NCBI RefSeq assembly: GCF_030518795.1
Contig: NZ_CP130427.1
Coordinates: 6,076,001 to 6,140,000, forward strand
DNA: 64,000 bases
Direction of reading: 5' to 3'
Source of the DNA: Micromonospora sp. NBRC 110009
GTDB lineage: Bacteria > Actinomycetota > Actinomycetes > Mycobacteriales > Micromonosporaceae
The position numbers were made by a program, and so were the translations under genes. Positions within the stretch are counted from its first letter, which is position 1. Every line of letters starts with the position of its first letter. Under the pieces are notes generated by a model, which saw nothing but the letters and a program-made list of their open reading frames with translations, searched no databases and had not been told where the DNA came from. Below are positions 32,710 through 41,544 of this stretch, in pieces.

Positions 32710-33254
32710 GCGACGCTCCCCACGCTCTGGCCGGCGTCCGCGCTCTCGCCGGTTTCGCTTGGCTGGGTCTGCTCGGGAACCCGGGCCGCGGCGGCGGCCT
32801 CGTGCACGGCGGCCCAGCGGACCGACCGCACGATGGTGGCGTAGCCCGTACACCGGCAGATCTGACCCGAGATCGCCTCGCGGATCTCGGCCTCGGTCGG
32901 GTCCGGGTTCCGGTTGAGCAGCGCCCGGGCGGTCATCATCATCCCGGGCGTGCAGAAACCGCACTGCAGGCCGTGGCACTGCATGAAGCCCTGCTGGATC
33001 GGGTCGAGCTCGGCGCCGTCGGCCAGGCCCTCGACCGTGCGTACCTCGTGGCCGCCGGCCATCGCGGCAAGTACCGTGCACGACTTCACCGGCTCGCCGT
33101 CCAGCCAGACCACGCAGGTGCCGCAGTTGCTGGTGTCGCAGCCCCAGTGCGTGCCGGTCAGGCCGAGCACGTCCCGCAGGAAGTGCACCAGCAGCAGCCG
33201 ACCCTCGATCTCCCGGGTGACCTCGACGTCGTTGACGGTCATGGTGACCTGCAT
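32706..33254 (-). CDS. coxS: CO dehydrogenase small (2[2Fe-2S]) subunit
   Basis: A 182-residue iron-sulfur subunit. The plant-type ferredoxin cluster is in GCDTSNCGTCVVWLDGEPVKSC and the second cluster in CGFCTPGMMMTA and CRCTGYATIV. It relays electrons from the Mo-Cu centre to the flavin of CoxM. A Ser/Glu/Ala tail of about 25 residues is longer than usual. Start ATG 33254 follows GAGGAG; a TTG at 33260 overlapping the coxM stop is less likely. Confidence 0.95.
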   Translation of the reverse strand: MQVTMTVNDVEVTREIEGRLLLVHFLRDVLGLTGTHWGCDTSNCGTCVVWLDGEPVKSCTVLAAMAGGHEVRTVEGLADGAELDPIQQGFMQCHGLQCGFCTPGMMMTARALLNRNPDPTEAEIREAISGQICRCTGYATIVRSVRWAAVHEAAAAARVPEQTQPSETGESADAGQSVGSVA

Positions 33255-33256
33255 GC

Positions 33257-34129
33257 TCAACTCCTCGCCCGCTCGACGGCCCGGCGCAGGGCCCGTCTCG
33301 TCAGCTCGGCGGCCAGATGCCGCTTGTAGTCCGCGCTGCCACGCTGGTCGGTGACCGGGTCGCAGCTGCGCGCCGCGATCGCCCCGGCCTGCTCGAAGAG
33401 GCTCTCGGTGGGCTCCTGGCCGCGCAGCGCCGCGGAGATCTCCGGGATACCGGTGGTGTTCGGCCCGACCGCGGCGAGCCCCACCCGGGCGTCCGCGATC
33501 GCGCCGCCGTCGAGCCAGACCGCGGCGCCCGCCGAGACCACGGCCCAGTCGCCGGCCCGGCGCTCGACCTTCTGGTACGCGCTGCCACCGCCCGGCCGCA
33601 CCGGCAGCCGGATCTCGACCAGCATCTCCGCGTCGCCGACCGCCGTCTCGTACGGCCCGACGTGGAATTCCTCCATCGACACGACCCGCTCGGCGCCACC
33701 CGGCCCGCGGATCACACAGCTCGCGTCCAGCGTCGTGCAGACCGCGGACAGATCCTCGGACGGATCCGCCTGACAGAGCGAGCCGCCCAACGTGCCCCGG
33801 TTGCGCACGACCGGGTCGGCGATCACCCGTTCGGCATCGGCGAAGATCGGGAACGCCGCGGCCAGCTCGGCGGACTCGAGCAGCTCACGGTGTCGGGTCA
33901 GTGCGCCGATCCGTATCTCGTCGCGCCCCGGCCGGATGTAGCCCAGTTCCGGGTGCAGATCGTTGATGTCGATCAGATAGTCGAAGTTGGCCAGGCGCAG
34001 CTTCATCATCGGCAGCAGGCTGTGCCCGCCGGCGACCAGCCGGGCTGTGCTGCCGAGCCGCTCCAACAACCCGATGGCCTGGTCCACACTGGTGGCTCGC
34101 TCGTACTCGAACGGCGCCGGAACCTGCAT
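33257..34129 (-). CDS. coxM: CO dehydrogenase medium (FAD) subunit
   Basis: A 290-residue FAD-binding subunit, beginning VPAPFEYERATSVDQAIGLL. It has the two FAD-pyrophosphate motifs AGGHSLLPMMKLRL and RGTLGGSLCQADPSEDL, the latter matching the TIGG position. It transfers electrons from the iron-sulfur clusters to the respiratory chain. It is the first gene of the cox operon, with a GGAGGTG ribosome binding site and a TTGACT-N17-GAGATT promoter upstream. Confidence 0.95.
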   Translation of the reverse strand: MQVPAPFEYERATSVDQAIGLLERLGSTARLVAGGHSLLPMMKLRLANFDYLIDINDLHPELGYIRPGRDEIRIGALTRHRELLESAELAAAFPIFADAERVIADPVVRNRGTLGGSLCQADPSEDLSAVCTTLDASCVIRGPGGAERVVSMEEFHVGPYETAVGDAEMLVEIRLPVRPGGGSAYQKVERRAGDWAVVSAGAAVWLDGGAIADARVGLAAVGPNTTGIPEISAALRGQEPTESLFEQAGAIAARSCDPVTDQRGSADYKRHLAAELTRRALRRAVERARS

Positions 34130-34152
34130 GTCGCACCTCCGCAGTCCGGCAA

Positions 34153-34181
34153 AATCTCACCCCGGCGCGTACCGAAGTCAA
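34153..34181 (-). promoter_or_regulatory. Promoter of the cox operon
   Basis: On the minus strand -35 TTGACT (34181-34176), 17 bp, -10 GAGATT (34158-34153); the start codon of coxM is at 34129. The -35 forms the outer end of the left arm of the 34,177-34,216 palindrome, so a bound regulator would directly affect RNA polymerase. Confidence 0.55.
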
Positions 34182-34216
34182 CGCCGACCTAAGCAATCAC
34201 TTAGGTCGGCGTTGAC
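34177..34216. promoter_or_regulatory. Perfect 17-bp-arm palindrome between coxM and the divergent xdhC gene
   Basis: The left arm GTCAACGCCGACCTAAG (34177-34193) and the right arm (34200-34216) are exact reverse complements with a 6-bp centre. Each outer end supplies the TTGAC of a -35 box, one for each divergent gene. It could be an operator of the LysR regulator or another dimeric factor. A transcribed hairpin is less likely, as both predicted starts lie outside it. Confidence 0.7.
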
Positions 34217-34241
34217 GGTGCCGCCGCAGCTCGCGGATCGT
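34212..34241 (+). promoter_or_regulatory. Promoter of the divergent xdhC-family gene
   Basis: -35 TTGACG (34212-34217), 18 bp, -10 GATCGT (34236-34241), six bases before the ATG at 34248. No ribosome binding site is present, so the mRNA is probably leaderless. Confidence 0.5.
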
Positions 34242-34247
34242 GCTGCC

Positions 34248-35363
34248 ATGCGGGACATCGTCGAAGGGCTGGCAGCCTGGCGTGCCGCCGGCGTCGCGTT
34301 CGCCGTGGCGACCGTCGTCCGGACCTGGCGGTCGGCCCCCCGGCAGCCGGGCGCGGCGATGGCCGTCGCCGCCGACGGCGAGGTCCTCGGCAGCATCTCG
34401 GGCGGCTGCGTCGAGGGCGCGGTCCACGAGCTCTGCCAGACGGCGATCGATACCGGCAAGGCGCGAACGGAGACCTACGGCGTCAGCGACGACGACGCGT
34501 TCGGCGTGGGCCTGACCTGCGGCGGCACCATCGAGGTCCTGGTCCAGCCGGACGTCGCGCTGACCGAGCTCGACGAGGTGCTCGCGGCGATCGGGGACGG
34601 CCGGCCGGTCGCCACGGCGTCGGTCGAGGACGCGCAGTTGGTGGTCTGGCCCGGCCGGGTCGCGGGCAGCCTCGGCGATCCTGACCTGGACCGCGCCGTA
34701 GCGCAGCGGGCAGTCGGAATGCTCGCGCTCGGCACCACCGGCACCATCCACCTGGGTGCGCACGGGGACCAGCGGCGCGACGAGCTGTCCGTCTTCGTTC
34801 AGTCGTACGTGCCCCCGCCCCGGATGATCGTCTTCGGTGCGATCGACTACGCCGCGGCGGTGGCCCGGATCGGTCGGTTCCTCGGCTACCACGTCACGGT
34901 CTGCGACGCCCGCCCCGTGTTCGCCACCCGCAAGCGCTTCCCGGAGGCCGACGACCTCGTCGTCCAATGGCCGCACAAGTACCTCGAGTCGGCCGTCGTC
35001 GACGAGCGCACGGTGCTGTGCGTGCTGACCCACGACCCGAAGTTCGACGTGCCGCTGCTCGAGGTGGCCCTGCGCACGCCGGCCCGCTACATCGGCGCGA
35101 TGGGTAGCCGCCGCACCCACGAAGACCGGCTACGCCAACTGCGCGAGGCGGGTGTGAGCGAGGCCGCCCTGGCCCGGCTCTCCTCCCCGATCGGGCTGGA
35201 CCTCGGCGCGCGGACGCCGGAGGAGACGGCCGTGGCGATCGCCGCCGAGATCATTTCCCTGGCCTGGGGTGGCTCGGGCCGTCCCCTCACCGGCCTCGAG
35301 ACCCCCATCCACCGCACCGCCCTTGAGTCAGGCGGCTCCGACCTCCCCAACGGCGGGGAATGA
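34248..35363 (+). CDS. XdhC family protein (molybdenum cofactor maturation, CoxI-like)
   Basis: A 371-residue two-domain XdhC protein. The N-terminal XdhC_CoxI part has RTWRSAPRQPGAAMAVAADGEVLGSISGGCVEGAV and GLTCGGTIEVLVQP. The C-terminal Rossmann-like part has RMIVFGAIDYAAAVARIGRFLGYHVTVCDARPVF and RYIGAMGSRRTHEDRLRQL. It would sulfurate or protect the molybdenum cofactor for the CO dehydrogenase encoded divergently. The shared palindromic promoter region supports joint control. A second XdhC-type protein, with a YHS domain, lies inside the cox operon, so the roles may be divided. Confidence 0.92.
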   Translation: MRDIVEGLAAWRAAGVAFAVATVVRTWRSAPRQPGAAMAVAADGEVLGSISGGCVEGAVHELCQTAIDTGKARTETYGVSDDDAFGVGLTCGGTIEVLVQPDVALTELDEVLAAIGDGRPVATASVEDAQLVVWPGRVAGSLGDPDLDRAVAQRAVGMLALGTTGTIHLGAHGDQRRDELSVFVQSYVPPPRMIVFGAIDYAAAVARIGRFLGYHVTVCDARPVFATRKRFPEADDLVVQWPHKYLESAVVDERTVLCVLTHDPKFDVPLLEVALRTPARYIGAMGSRRTHEDRLRQLREAGVSEAALARLSSPIGLDLGARTPEETAVAIAAEIISLAWGGSGRPLTGLETPIHRTALESGGSDLPNGGE

Positions 35364-35378
35364 ATGCGCCAACCGTAG

Positions 35379-35924
35379 CTAGTCCGGCCAGCCAGCCGGG
35401 TTGCTGACGGACTCTCGGGAGATGCCCGAGCCGGTCTCCGGCCAGGCACCGAAGCGCTCCTCGTACAGGTGGGCGAAGAGGTAGCAGAGTTGCTCGCACT
35501 CGGCGTCGAGCACGGCCATCGCCGGCTCCGCCCGGACCGCCGCATAGAACTCCCGACCCATCGCCAGGATGAACCCGCGGGCGTACAGGAAGCCGTCGTC
35601 GGAGCCGTCCGTGACCTCCTGAATGTCGGCGCGGTCGATGTCGTACAGCTTCCGCTCGACGACCCGGCCGAGGTCGACCAGCTCCGGGCCCGACAGCCCG
35701 GCACACAGCTCACGCAGCGTCTCGACGAAGGGGTCGAGCCAGTCGTCGATCGCGTAGAGCTCGTCGTCCTCGGCGCCCTCCGGGTCCCGCTCGAGCAGGG
35801 CGCGGCGCAGCGCCGCCGGCTCCGGGCCCAGCCGGGCCCACGCCTGCTCCAGCAGAGCCCAGAAGCGGGCCTCCTCCTCGACCGTCGGCAACCGCGACGA
35901 AGCAGCAAGATCGGTACCAGTCAC
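35379..35924 (-). CDS. DUF4240 domain protein
   Basis: A 181-residue acidic protein. EEEARFWALLEQAW near the N-terminus and the middle RKLYDIDRADIQEVTDGSDDGFLYARGFILAMGREFYAAV match DUF4240 proteins of actinomycetes, whose function is unknown. Start chosen as GTG 35924, just upstream of the conserved region. It converges with the xdhC gene 15 bp away and is not obviously linked to CO metabolism. Confidence 0.78.
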   Translation of the reverse strand: MTGTDLAASSRLPTVEEEARFWALLEQAWARLGPEPAALRRALLERDPEGAEDDELYAIDDWLDPFVETLRELCAGLSGPELVDLGRVVERKLYDIDRADIQEVTDGSDDGFLYARGFILAMGREFYAAVRAEPAMAVLDAECEQLCYLFAHLYEERFGAWPETGSGISRESVSNPAGWPD

Positions 35925-36109
35925 AGGGCGGACGGTAGCCGGACCCACCGACAAGCTGAGGCGGACGACCCCTCGTTCGCGGATTGTCGTGTCGACCGGG
36001 CTCGACCGGGTATGCCGCCGGAGGCGTCCAGCGCCACGGGTGGGATGCCGAGGCGGTATCGCCGATCGAGCGGACCGTCGCACCCGTCTGCACAGAAGGG
36101 GAGCCCGAC

Positions 36110-36322
36110 GTGCCGCACGATTCCGAGGACCGGGGGCCGGACAGCGAGCGCCAACTGGGCCGCGGCAGCCGTCGGGACGCCTCGGCCGAGGAACAGCTGG
36201 ACGACGCGATGACCGACGACGATGCCCGGACTCCGGACACCTCACCGACCGAGCTGGAACCCACGTGGCGAACCTTGGAGGCGTCGGACGGCCAGGCGCC
36301 GGCTCCGCCCGCACCGCCCTGA
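36110..36322 (+). CDS. Small acidic hypothetical protein
   Basis: A 70-residue protein beginning PHDSEDRGPDSERQLGRG, rich in Asp/Glu/Ser and ending in an Ala/Pro tail. The GTG start at 36110 is preceded by GGGGAG. The composition indicates disorder. It is convergent with the formate dehydrogenase gene 24 bp downstream. No family recognised; it may be a non-gene. Confidence 0.4.
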   Translation: MPHDSEDRGPDSERQLGRGSRRDASAEEQLDDAMTDDDARTPDTSPTELEPTWRTLEASDGQAPAPPAPP

Positions 36323-36346
36323 CACCCGCACGGGCCGTACCGCTGC

Positions 36347-39300
36347 TCAGGCGTGGCTGCGGCGCAGGACGTCGGTGGTGACGAGCGGCGGGTAGTGCGC
36401 GCCGAGTTCCCCCGATCGCCGCTGGTAGTCCGCGACGAGGTCCAGCAGCGGGCGGCCCGTCGGCCGCCGGCCAGGGCGGATGTCACAGGTGCCGACCTTG
36501 CTCTCCTGGATCAGCACGTTCGGATCGAGCGTGATGCCGAACAGGTCGTTGGCCGAGTCGCCACGGATGAGGCCCTCGTATCCCCAGTGATAGGGCACCC
36601 AGATCTGGTGGATGATCCGATCGTCGATCCGGAGGGGGATGAGCCGGTCGGTCACCATGACGCGCGCCTCGATGGCCGCGCGGGTGCTGATCAGGTGGGC
36701 CCAGCCCAGGTGGGTGAGCCCCCTTTCCGCCGCGAGTTCGGGCGACACCTCGACGAACATCTCCGGCTGCAGCTCCGCGAGGCGGGTGACGGTCCGGCTC
36801 ATCCCGCCCGCCGTGTGGTGCTCGGTGAGCCGGCTGACGGTGAAGACGTACGGGAACACCTCACTGTGCGGTTCCGGCGGGCTCGGATTGAGCGTATTGA
36901 CGCGGTGGGTGTAGACCTTGCGGGTCGGGTTCTCCTGCTGGCCATAGAGCGGGTTGCGCACCGGTGACTCGACCGGCTCGTAGTGAGTCGGCATCGGCCC
37001 GTCGAGCACCCCGGCCGGTACGTACAGCCAGCCCTTGCCATCGCCCTGCATGACGAAGGGGTCGTCGCCGGCGAGCCCCTCCGTGCCCGAGGCCCCCTTG
37101 GGTGGCCGGTACGTCGGCGGCTTGGTCTTCTCGAAGTCCGGCACGTCGTACCCGGTCCACTCCCCCTTCTCGGGGTCCCACCAGACGTACTTCTTCCGCT
37201 CGCTCCAGGGTCTACCGTCCGGATCGGCGGAGGCGCGGTTGTAGAGGATCCGTCGGTCCCCCGGCCAGGCCCAGCCCCACTCCGAGGCCACCCAGTTCTG
37301 CGCCGAGCCGGGCTTGCGGCGGGCGGCCTGGTTGACGCCGTCGGCGTACACCCCGCAGTAGATCCAGCACCCGCCGACGGTGGAGCCGTCGTCCTTCATC
37401 TCGGTGAACGCGGACAGCGGACGGCCGGTGGCCACCTCGTAGCCGTTGATCTCCTTGAGCACGGCCTCGGCGCTCGGCTCCGCCTCCGGGCCGTGCGTCG
37501 GGTAGTCCCAGGCCAGGTCGAGCAGCGCCCGGTCACGCGGCTTGTCGGAGCCGGCCAGCCGTTCCCGGATGATGCGGCCGAGGTGGTAGAAGAACCACAG
37601 CTCGGAACGGCAGTCGCCCGGCGGGTCCAGGGCCTTCTCCCGCCACTGCAGCAGCCGCTGGGTCTGGGTGAAGGTGCCCTCCTTCTCCACGTGCGAGGCC
37701 GCCGGCAGGAAGAACACCTCGGTGCGGCACTCCCGCGGCACGATCTCGCCGGTGGCCACCTCGGGGCTGTTCTTCCAGAACGTCGCGCTCTCGATCATGA
37801 ACAGGTCCCGGACCACCAGCCAGTCCAGGTTCGCCATCCCCAGCCGCTGCGCCCGGCCGTGCGCCGAGCCGACCGCCGGATTCTGACCGAGCAGGAAGTA
37901 CCCCTTCACCTTGCCGTCGATCATGTTCAGCACCTGCTGGTACGTCCCGTGGTCGCCGGTCATTCGGGGCAGGTAGCCGTAGCAGTAGTCGTTCTCGGCG
38001 GTGGCGGCGTCGCCCCAGTACGCCTTGAGCAGGTTGACCCCGTACGCCTTGGCGTTGCCCCAGTAGCCCTTCTGGCCCGGATTCCGGATGCTCTCGATCC
38101 AGTCGCGGAAGGTCGGGTGGTCGGCGTGGTGGGGCATCGGCAGGTAGCCCGGTAGCAGGTTGAACAGCGTGGGGATGTCCGTGGAGCCCTGGATGCTGGC
38201 GTGCCCGCGCAGGGCCAGGACGCCGCCGCCCGGGCGGCCCATGTTGCCCAGCAGCAGCTGGATGATCGCCCCGGTGCGGATGTACTGCACGCCGACGCTG
38301 TGCTGGGTCCAGCCCACCGAGTAGACCAGCATGCTGGTTCGATCCCGGCCCGAGTTCTCCGTCCAGGCGCGGGCCAGCTCCAGGAACTTCTCGGCCGGGA
38401 TGCCGCAGACCCGTGCCACCATCTCCGGGGTGTAGCGGGCGAAGTGCCGCTTGAGGATCTGGTAGACGCAGCGCGGATGCTGCAGCGTCTCGTCCCGCTC
38501 GACCTGGCCGCCGATCGGCGCACCGTGCGACTCGTGCTCCAGCCCAGCCGCGGTTTCCCGCTGGGTTTCGGTGTCGCGCGCGAGAGCGGTCCGTTCGTGC
38601 CCCGCGTACTGCCAACTCGTCTGGTCGTAGCTGGCGTTGGCCGGCTTGAAGCCGGAGAAGAAGCCGTCCAGATCCTCGGTGTCGAGGAACTTTTCGCTGA
38701 CGATCGTCGCGGCGTTGGTGTAGGCGACCACGTATTCGCGGAAGTCGAGCTCGTTCTCCAGGATGTAGCGCACCACGCCGCCGAGCAGCGCGATGTCGGT
38801 GCCCGCCCGGATCGGCAGGTACGTGTCCGCCAGCGCGCTCGTCCGAGTGAACCGCGGGTCGACGTGGAAGACCTTGGCGCCGCGCTTCTTGGCGTCCATC
38901 ACCCACTGGAAGCCCACCGGGTGGGCCTCGGCCATGTTGGAGCCCTGGATGATGACGCAGTCGGAGTTGATGAGGTCCTGCTGGAAGGCCGTCGCCCCGC
39001 CGCGACCGAAGCTGGTCCCCAGACCGGGGACGGTGGCGGAGTGTCAAATCCGCGCCTGGTTCTCGATCTGGAGCGCCCCCATCGCCGTGAACAGCTTCTT
39101 GATGAGGTAGTTCTCCTCGTTGTCCAGCGTCGCCCCACCCAGGCTGGAGATCCCCAGCGTCCGGTTCAGCGGCCGCCCCGCGTCGTCGACGTCCTCCCAC
39201 GTCTCGTCACGGGCGGCGAGGACCCGGTCGGCGATCATCTGCATCGCCGTGTCGAGATCCAGGTCCTCCCACTCGGTGCCGTACGGGCGGCGGTAGCGCA

Positions 39301-39613
39301 CCTTCTGCTGGCGCAGCTCACTGGTCACGTAGTTCTTGCTGGCCGAGCCCTTCGGGCAGAGCCGGCCGCGGGAGATCGGGCTGTCCGCGTCCCCCTCGAT
39401 CTGGGTGACCTGCCCATCCTTGACATACACCCGCTGCCCGCAACCCACCGCACAGTACGGACACACCGACCGGGCCATGCTGTCGGCCGTCTCCGTGCGC
39501 GCGGTCAGGGCCGCCGACCGGGCAGACTGGGCCGCGGCGCCCCGGCCGAGCGGGTCGGTGCCCGTGAGCTGCCGGTATACCGGCCAACCCGCGATCCACG
39601 TGCGCACACCCAT
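36347..39613 (-). CDS. Selenocysteine-containing formate dehydrogenase, catalytic subunit
   Basis: The reading frame runs from ATG 39613 to 36347 (1,088 residues) if the in-frame TGA at 39044-39046 is read as selenocysteine, residue 190, in ARI-U-HSATV. This is exactly the catalytic position of formate dehydrogenases. The N-terminal [4Fe-4S] motif CPYCAVGCG plus RLCPKGSASKNYV and the downstream SFGRGGATAF and NMAEAHPVGFQW confirm an FdhN/FdhO-type molybdopterin alpha subunit. Formate is oxidised to CO2. A SECIS hairpin follows the TGA. No iron-sulfur (beta) or cytochrome/NrfD-type (gamma) subunit gene lies next to it. Annotation software would probably split it at 39044 into two genes. Confidence 0.93.
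39015..39046 (-). promoter_or_regulatory. Bacterial SECIS element behind the selenocysteine TGA
   Basis: In the mRNA the UGA (39046-39044) is followed after 12 bases by GUCCCC (39031-39026), loop GGUCU (39025-39021) and GGGGAC (39020-39015). This is a perfect 6-bp apical stem whose loop carries the GGUCU recognised by SelB in the classical E. coli formate dehydrogenase SECIS. UCCGCC before the stem can pair with a GGCGGG-type stretch downstream as the lower helix. Confidence 0.88.
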
Positions 39614-39751
39614 CTCAGCACCTTTGCGGCAAGCCGGACGAAACGCGAACGGTTCGACGATAGAGGAGCCGCCCCGGCGGACGCAGCGAAACGAGTGGCC
39701 GGATCACCGGACCGCCCGTCGACGCGACGGCGGGAAGGTACGGTCACCCGG

Positions 39752-40555
39752 ATGATCGAGGAGCTGACGCGGGGATATCTTCGAGCGGTTGATCAAGTCC
39801 TGCCCGGCTACGTGCAGGGCCTCTACGTCGTCGGGTCCGCCGCACTCGGCGCGTGGCAGTCCAGCGCCAGCGACGTCGATACCGTGATCATGACATCCCG
39901 CCCGGCGGCCGGCGACGACCTCGCCCGACTCGCGAAGATCCACGCCGAGCTGCCCCGGTCCCCGCACTTCGACGGGGTCTACCTGGAGCCCGAGTTGGCG
40001 CACTCCTGGCCGACCGACCGGCGCGCCGTGCCGTTCGTGGTCGACGGCGAGTTCACCACCGACAGGCCCTGCGGCGAGCTGACGCCGGTGCTGTGGCTGA
40101 CCCTGCGGCGGTACGGCATCCGGGTGCGCGGCCCGGCGGTCGCCAGCCTGGGGGTGCGGGTCGATCCGGAGCAGCTGCGCCGCTACAACCTGCACAACCT
40201 GCGTGAGTACTGGCAGGCGGCGGCCGACGGGTTCCCGGCGGACCTGGCCGGCGTCGCCCCCGACGCGATCCTGGACGCCGGAACGGTGAGCTGGTTCGTG
40301 CTCGGGCCCGCGCGGTTGCACTACACGCTGGCCCACGGTGACGTCATCTCGAAGGCCGCAGCAGGCGAATATCTCGGGCAACTGTTCCCGGAATACGCCG
40401 ATCTCGCGCACCGGTCCGTCCGCTGGCGTGCCGGTGAAGCAGAGCGGTTCACCGCCACAGACCTGATCACCGCAGGCGACAGTGTCCACGCGGTGGCCGA
40501 CGACGCTTGGCGCCGCTTCGGCGACCCCGAGACGGCCCGGCCCCTGGCCGGGTGA
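39752..40555 (+). CDS. AadA-like nucleotidyltransferase with DUF4111-type C-terminal domain
   Basis: A 267-residue protein. The nucleotidyltransferase core is GLYVVGSAALGAWQSSASDVDTVIMTSR, in which GSAALG and the DVD metal ligands match ANT(3'')/ANT(9)-type adenylyltransferases. A helical C-terminal domain (DAILDAGTVSWFVLGPARLHYTLAHGDVISKAAAGEYL) fits DUF4111. It could adenylylate an aminoglycoside or another small molecule; environmental homologues often have unknown substrates. The start is ATG 39752. It is divergent from the formate dehydrogenase and convergent with the three-gene operon downstream. Confidence 0.82.
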   Translation: MIEELTRGYLRAVDQVLPGYVQGLYVVGSAALGAWQSSASDVDTVIMTSRPAAGDDLARLAKIHAELPRSPHFDGVYLEPELAHSWPTDRRAVPFVVDGEFTTDRPCGELTPVLWLTLRRYGIRVRGPAVASLGVRVDPEQLRRYNLHNLREYWQAAADGFPADLAGVAPDAILDAGTVSWFVLGPARLHYTLAHGDVISKAAAGEYLGQLFPEYADLAHRSVRWRAGEAERFTATDLITAGDSVHAVADDAWRRFGDPETARPLAG

Positions 40556-40573
40556 GTGCGCGACGGCGCCGGG

Positions 40574-40589
40574 GCCGCCGCGCGGCGGC
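40574..40589. terminator. GC-rich palindrome between convergent genes
   Basis: GCCGCCGCGCGGCGGC is a perfect 16-bp palindrome lying between the ends of the nucleotidyltransferase (40555) and the IMPase-like gene (40625). It can form a tight hairpin and may end both transcripts. There is no U-tract. Confidence 0.4.
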
Positions 40590-40624
40590 TGACCGAACTG
40601 CGGTGAGCGTCGGGCCGCCGAGGC

Positions 40625-41527
40625 TCACCAACCGACCGAGGTGAGGCTGATCGGGGTGAGCCGCCGTACCTGCGGCTCGATCCACTGTGCCGCGGTGACC
40701 AGCTTGACCAGCCGGTCGATGGTCTCCGGTGGTCCGGCCACGAAGCTGCGCCGGTCGGCCGGGCAGCCGTACCGGTCGTCGAAGCAGCCGCCGTCGAGGG
40801 CCCGGACCACCATGCCGGCCTCGGCGGCCAGCAGCATCCCGGCCGGCAGGTCGACGGCCTCCGGGCGGTAGCCGACGATGCCGTCGATGTCGCCGCGGGC
40901 CAGCATCACCCAGGACAGCAGCGGCGCCCACAGTTGCAGCACCCGCCGGGCGGTGGAGTCGAGCACCACCTTCAGCGCCCGGGCGGTGCTGTCGTCCCGG
41001 CGTACCTCGTGGCCCTGCGTCCAGGCGAGCACCGGCGCGGCCGGCACCGGCCGGTGCGGCGCGCGCAGCGGCCGGCCGGCGGCACCGGCCGCGTGGACGA
41101 AGGCGCCCTGACCGCGTACGGCCGACCAGGTACGCCCGGCGACCGGGTCGTGGACCACGCCGAGCACCGGCGAGCCGCGCTCACAGAGCGCGATCCCGAC
41201 CACGTACGCGGGCAGCCCGATCGCCACGTTGTTGGTGCCGTCGAGCGGGTCGACCAGCCACGCCCAGGACTCGTCGGGCGCGTACTCGCCACCCTCCTCG
41301 GCGATCACGCCGTGCCCGGGCCAGCGGCTCCGGATCCGGTCCACGATCAGCCGTTCGGCGGCCAGGTCCAGGTCGGTGACCAGGTCGCCGGAGGCGTTCT
41401 TGGCCCGGGCGCGCAGCTCCCCCCGGGTGCCCTGGCGCAGCAGCCGCCCGGCGGCGCGAGCCACCTCCACGGCGAACAGGTGCGCGTCGCGCAGGTCGGG
41501 TCCGCCTCTGCTCGGCTCCTCGTCCAT
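40625..41527 (-). CDS. Inositol monophosphatase family protein
   Basis: A 300-residue IMPase-superfamily phosphatase. The metal-binding motifs are VIAEEGGEY and WLVDPLDGTNNVAIGLP (about residues 90-102), and the C-terminal site is present as YRPEAVDLPAGMLLAAEAG in place of the common WDxAAG. That is a Val-Asp-Leu-Pro variant of motif 3. The superfamily covers inositol monophosphatases, CysQ-like PAP phosphatases and others. It is the last gene of a three-gene operon, 17 bp after the cupin-like gene. Substrate unknown. Confidence 0.85.
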   Translation of the reverse strand: MDEEPSRGGPDLRDAHLFAVEVARAAGRLLRQGTRGELRARAKNASGDLVTDLDLAAERLIVDRIRSRWPGHGVIAEEGGEYAPDESWAWLVDPLDGTNNVAIGLPAYVVGIALCERGSPVLGVVHDPVAGRTWSAVRGQGAFVHAAGAAGRPLRAPHRPVPAAPVLAWTQGHEVRRDDSTARALKVVLDSTARRVLQLWAPLLSWVMLARGDIDGIVGYRPEAVDLPAGMLLAAEAGMVVRALDGGCFDDRYGCPADRRSFVAGPPETIDRLVKLVTAAQWIEPQVRRLTPISLTSVGW

Positions 41528-41544
41528 GGCTTCCTCCAAGCCGG

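Noticed and set aside
36347..38935. Two separate formate dehydrogenase genes split at the TGA, suggesting a pseudogene
   Set aside because: The TGA is at the selenocysteine position of the family, both parts share one frame and a SECIS hairpin follows.
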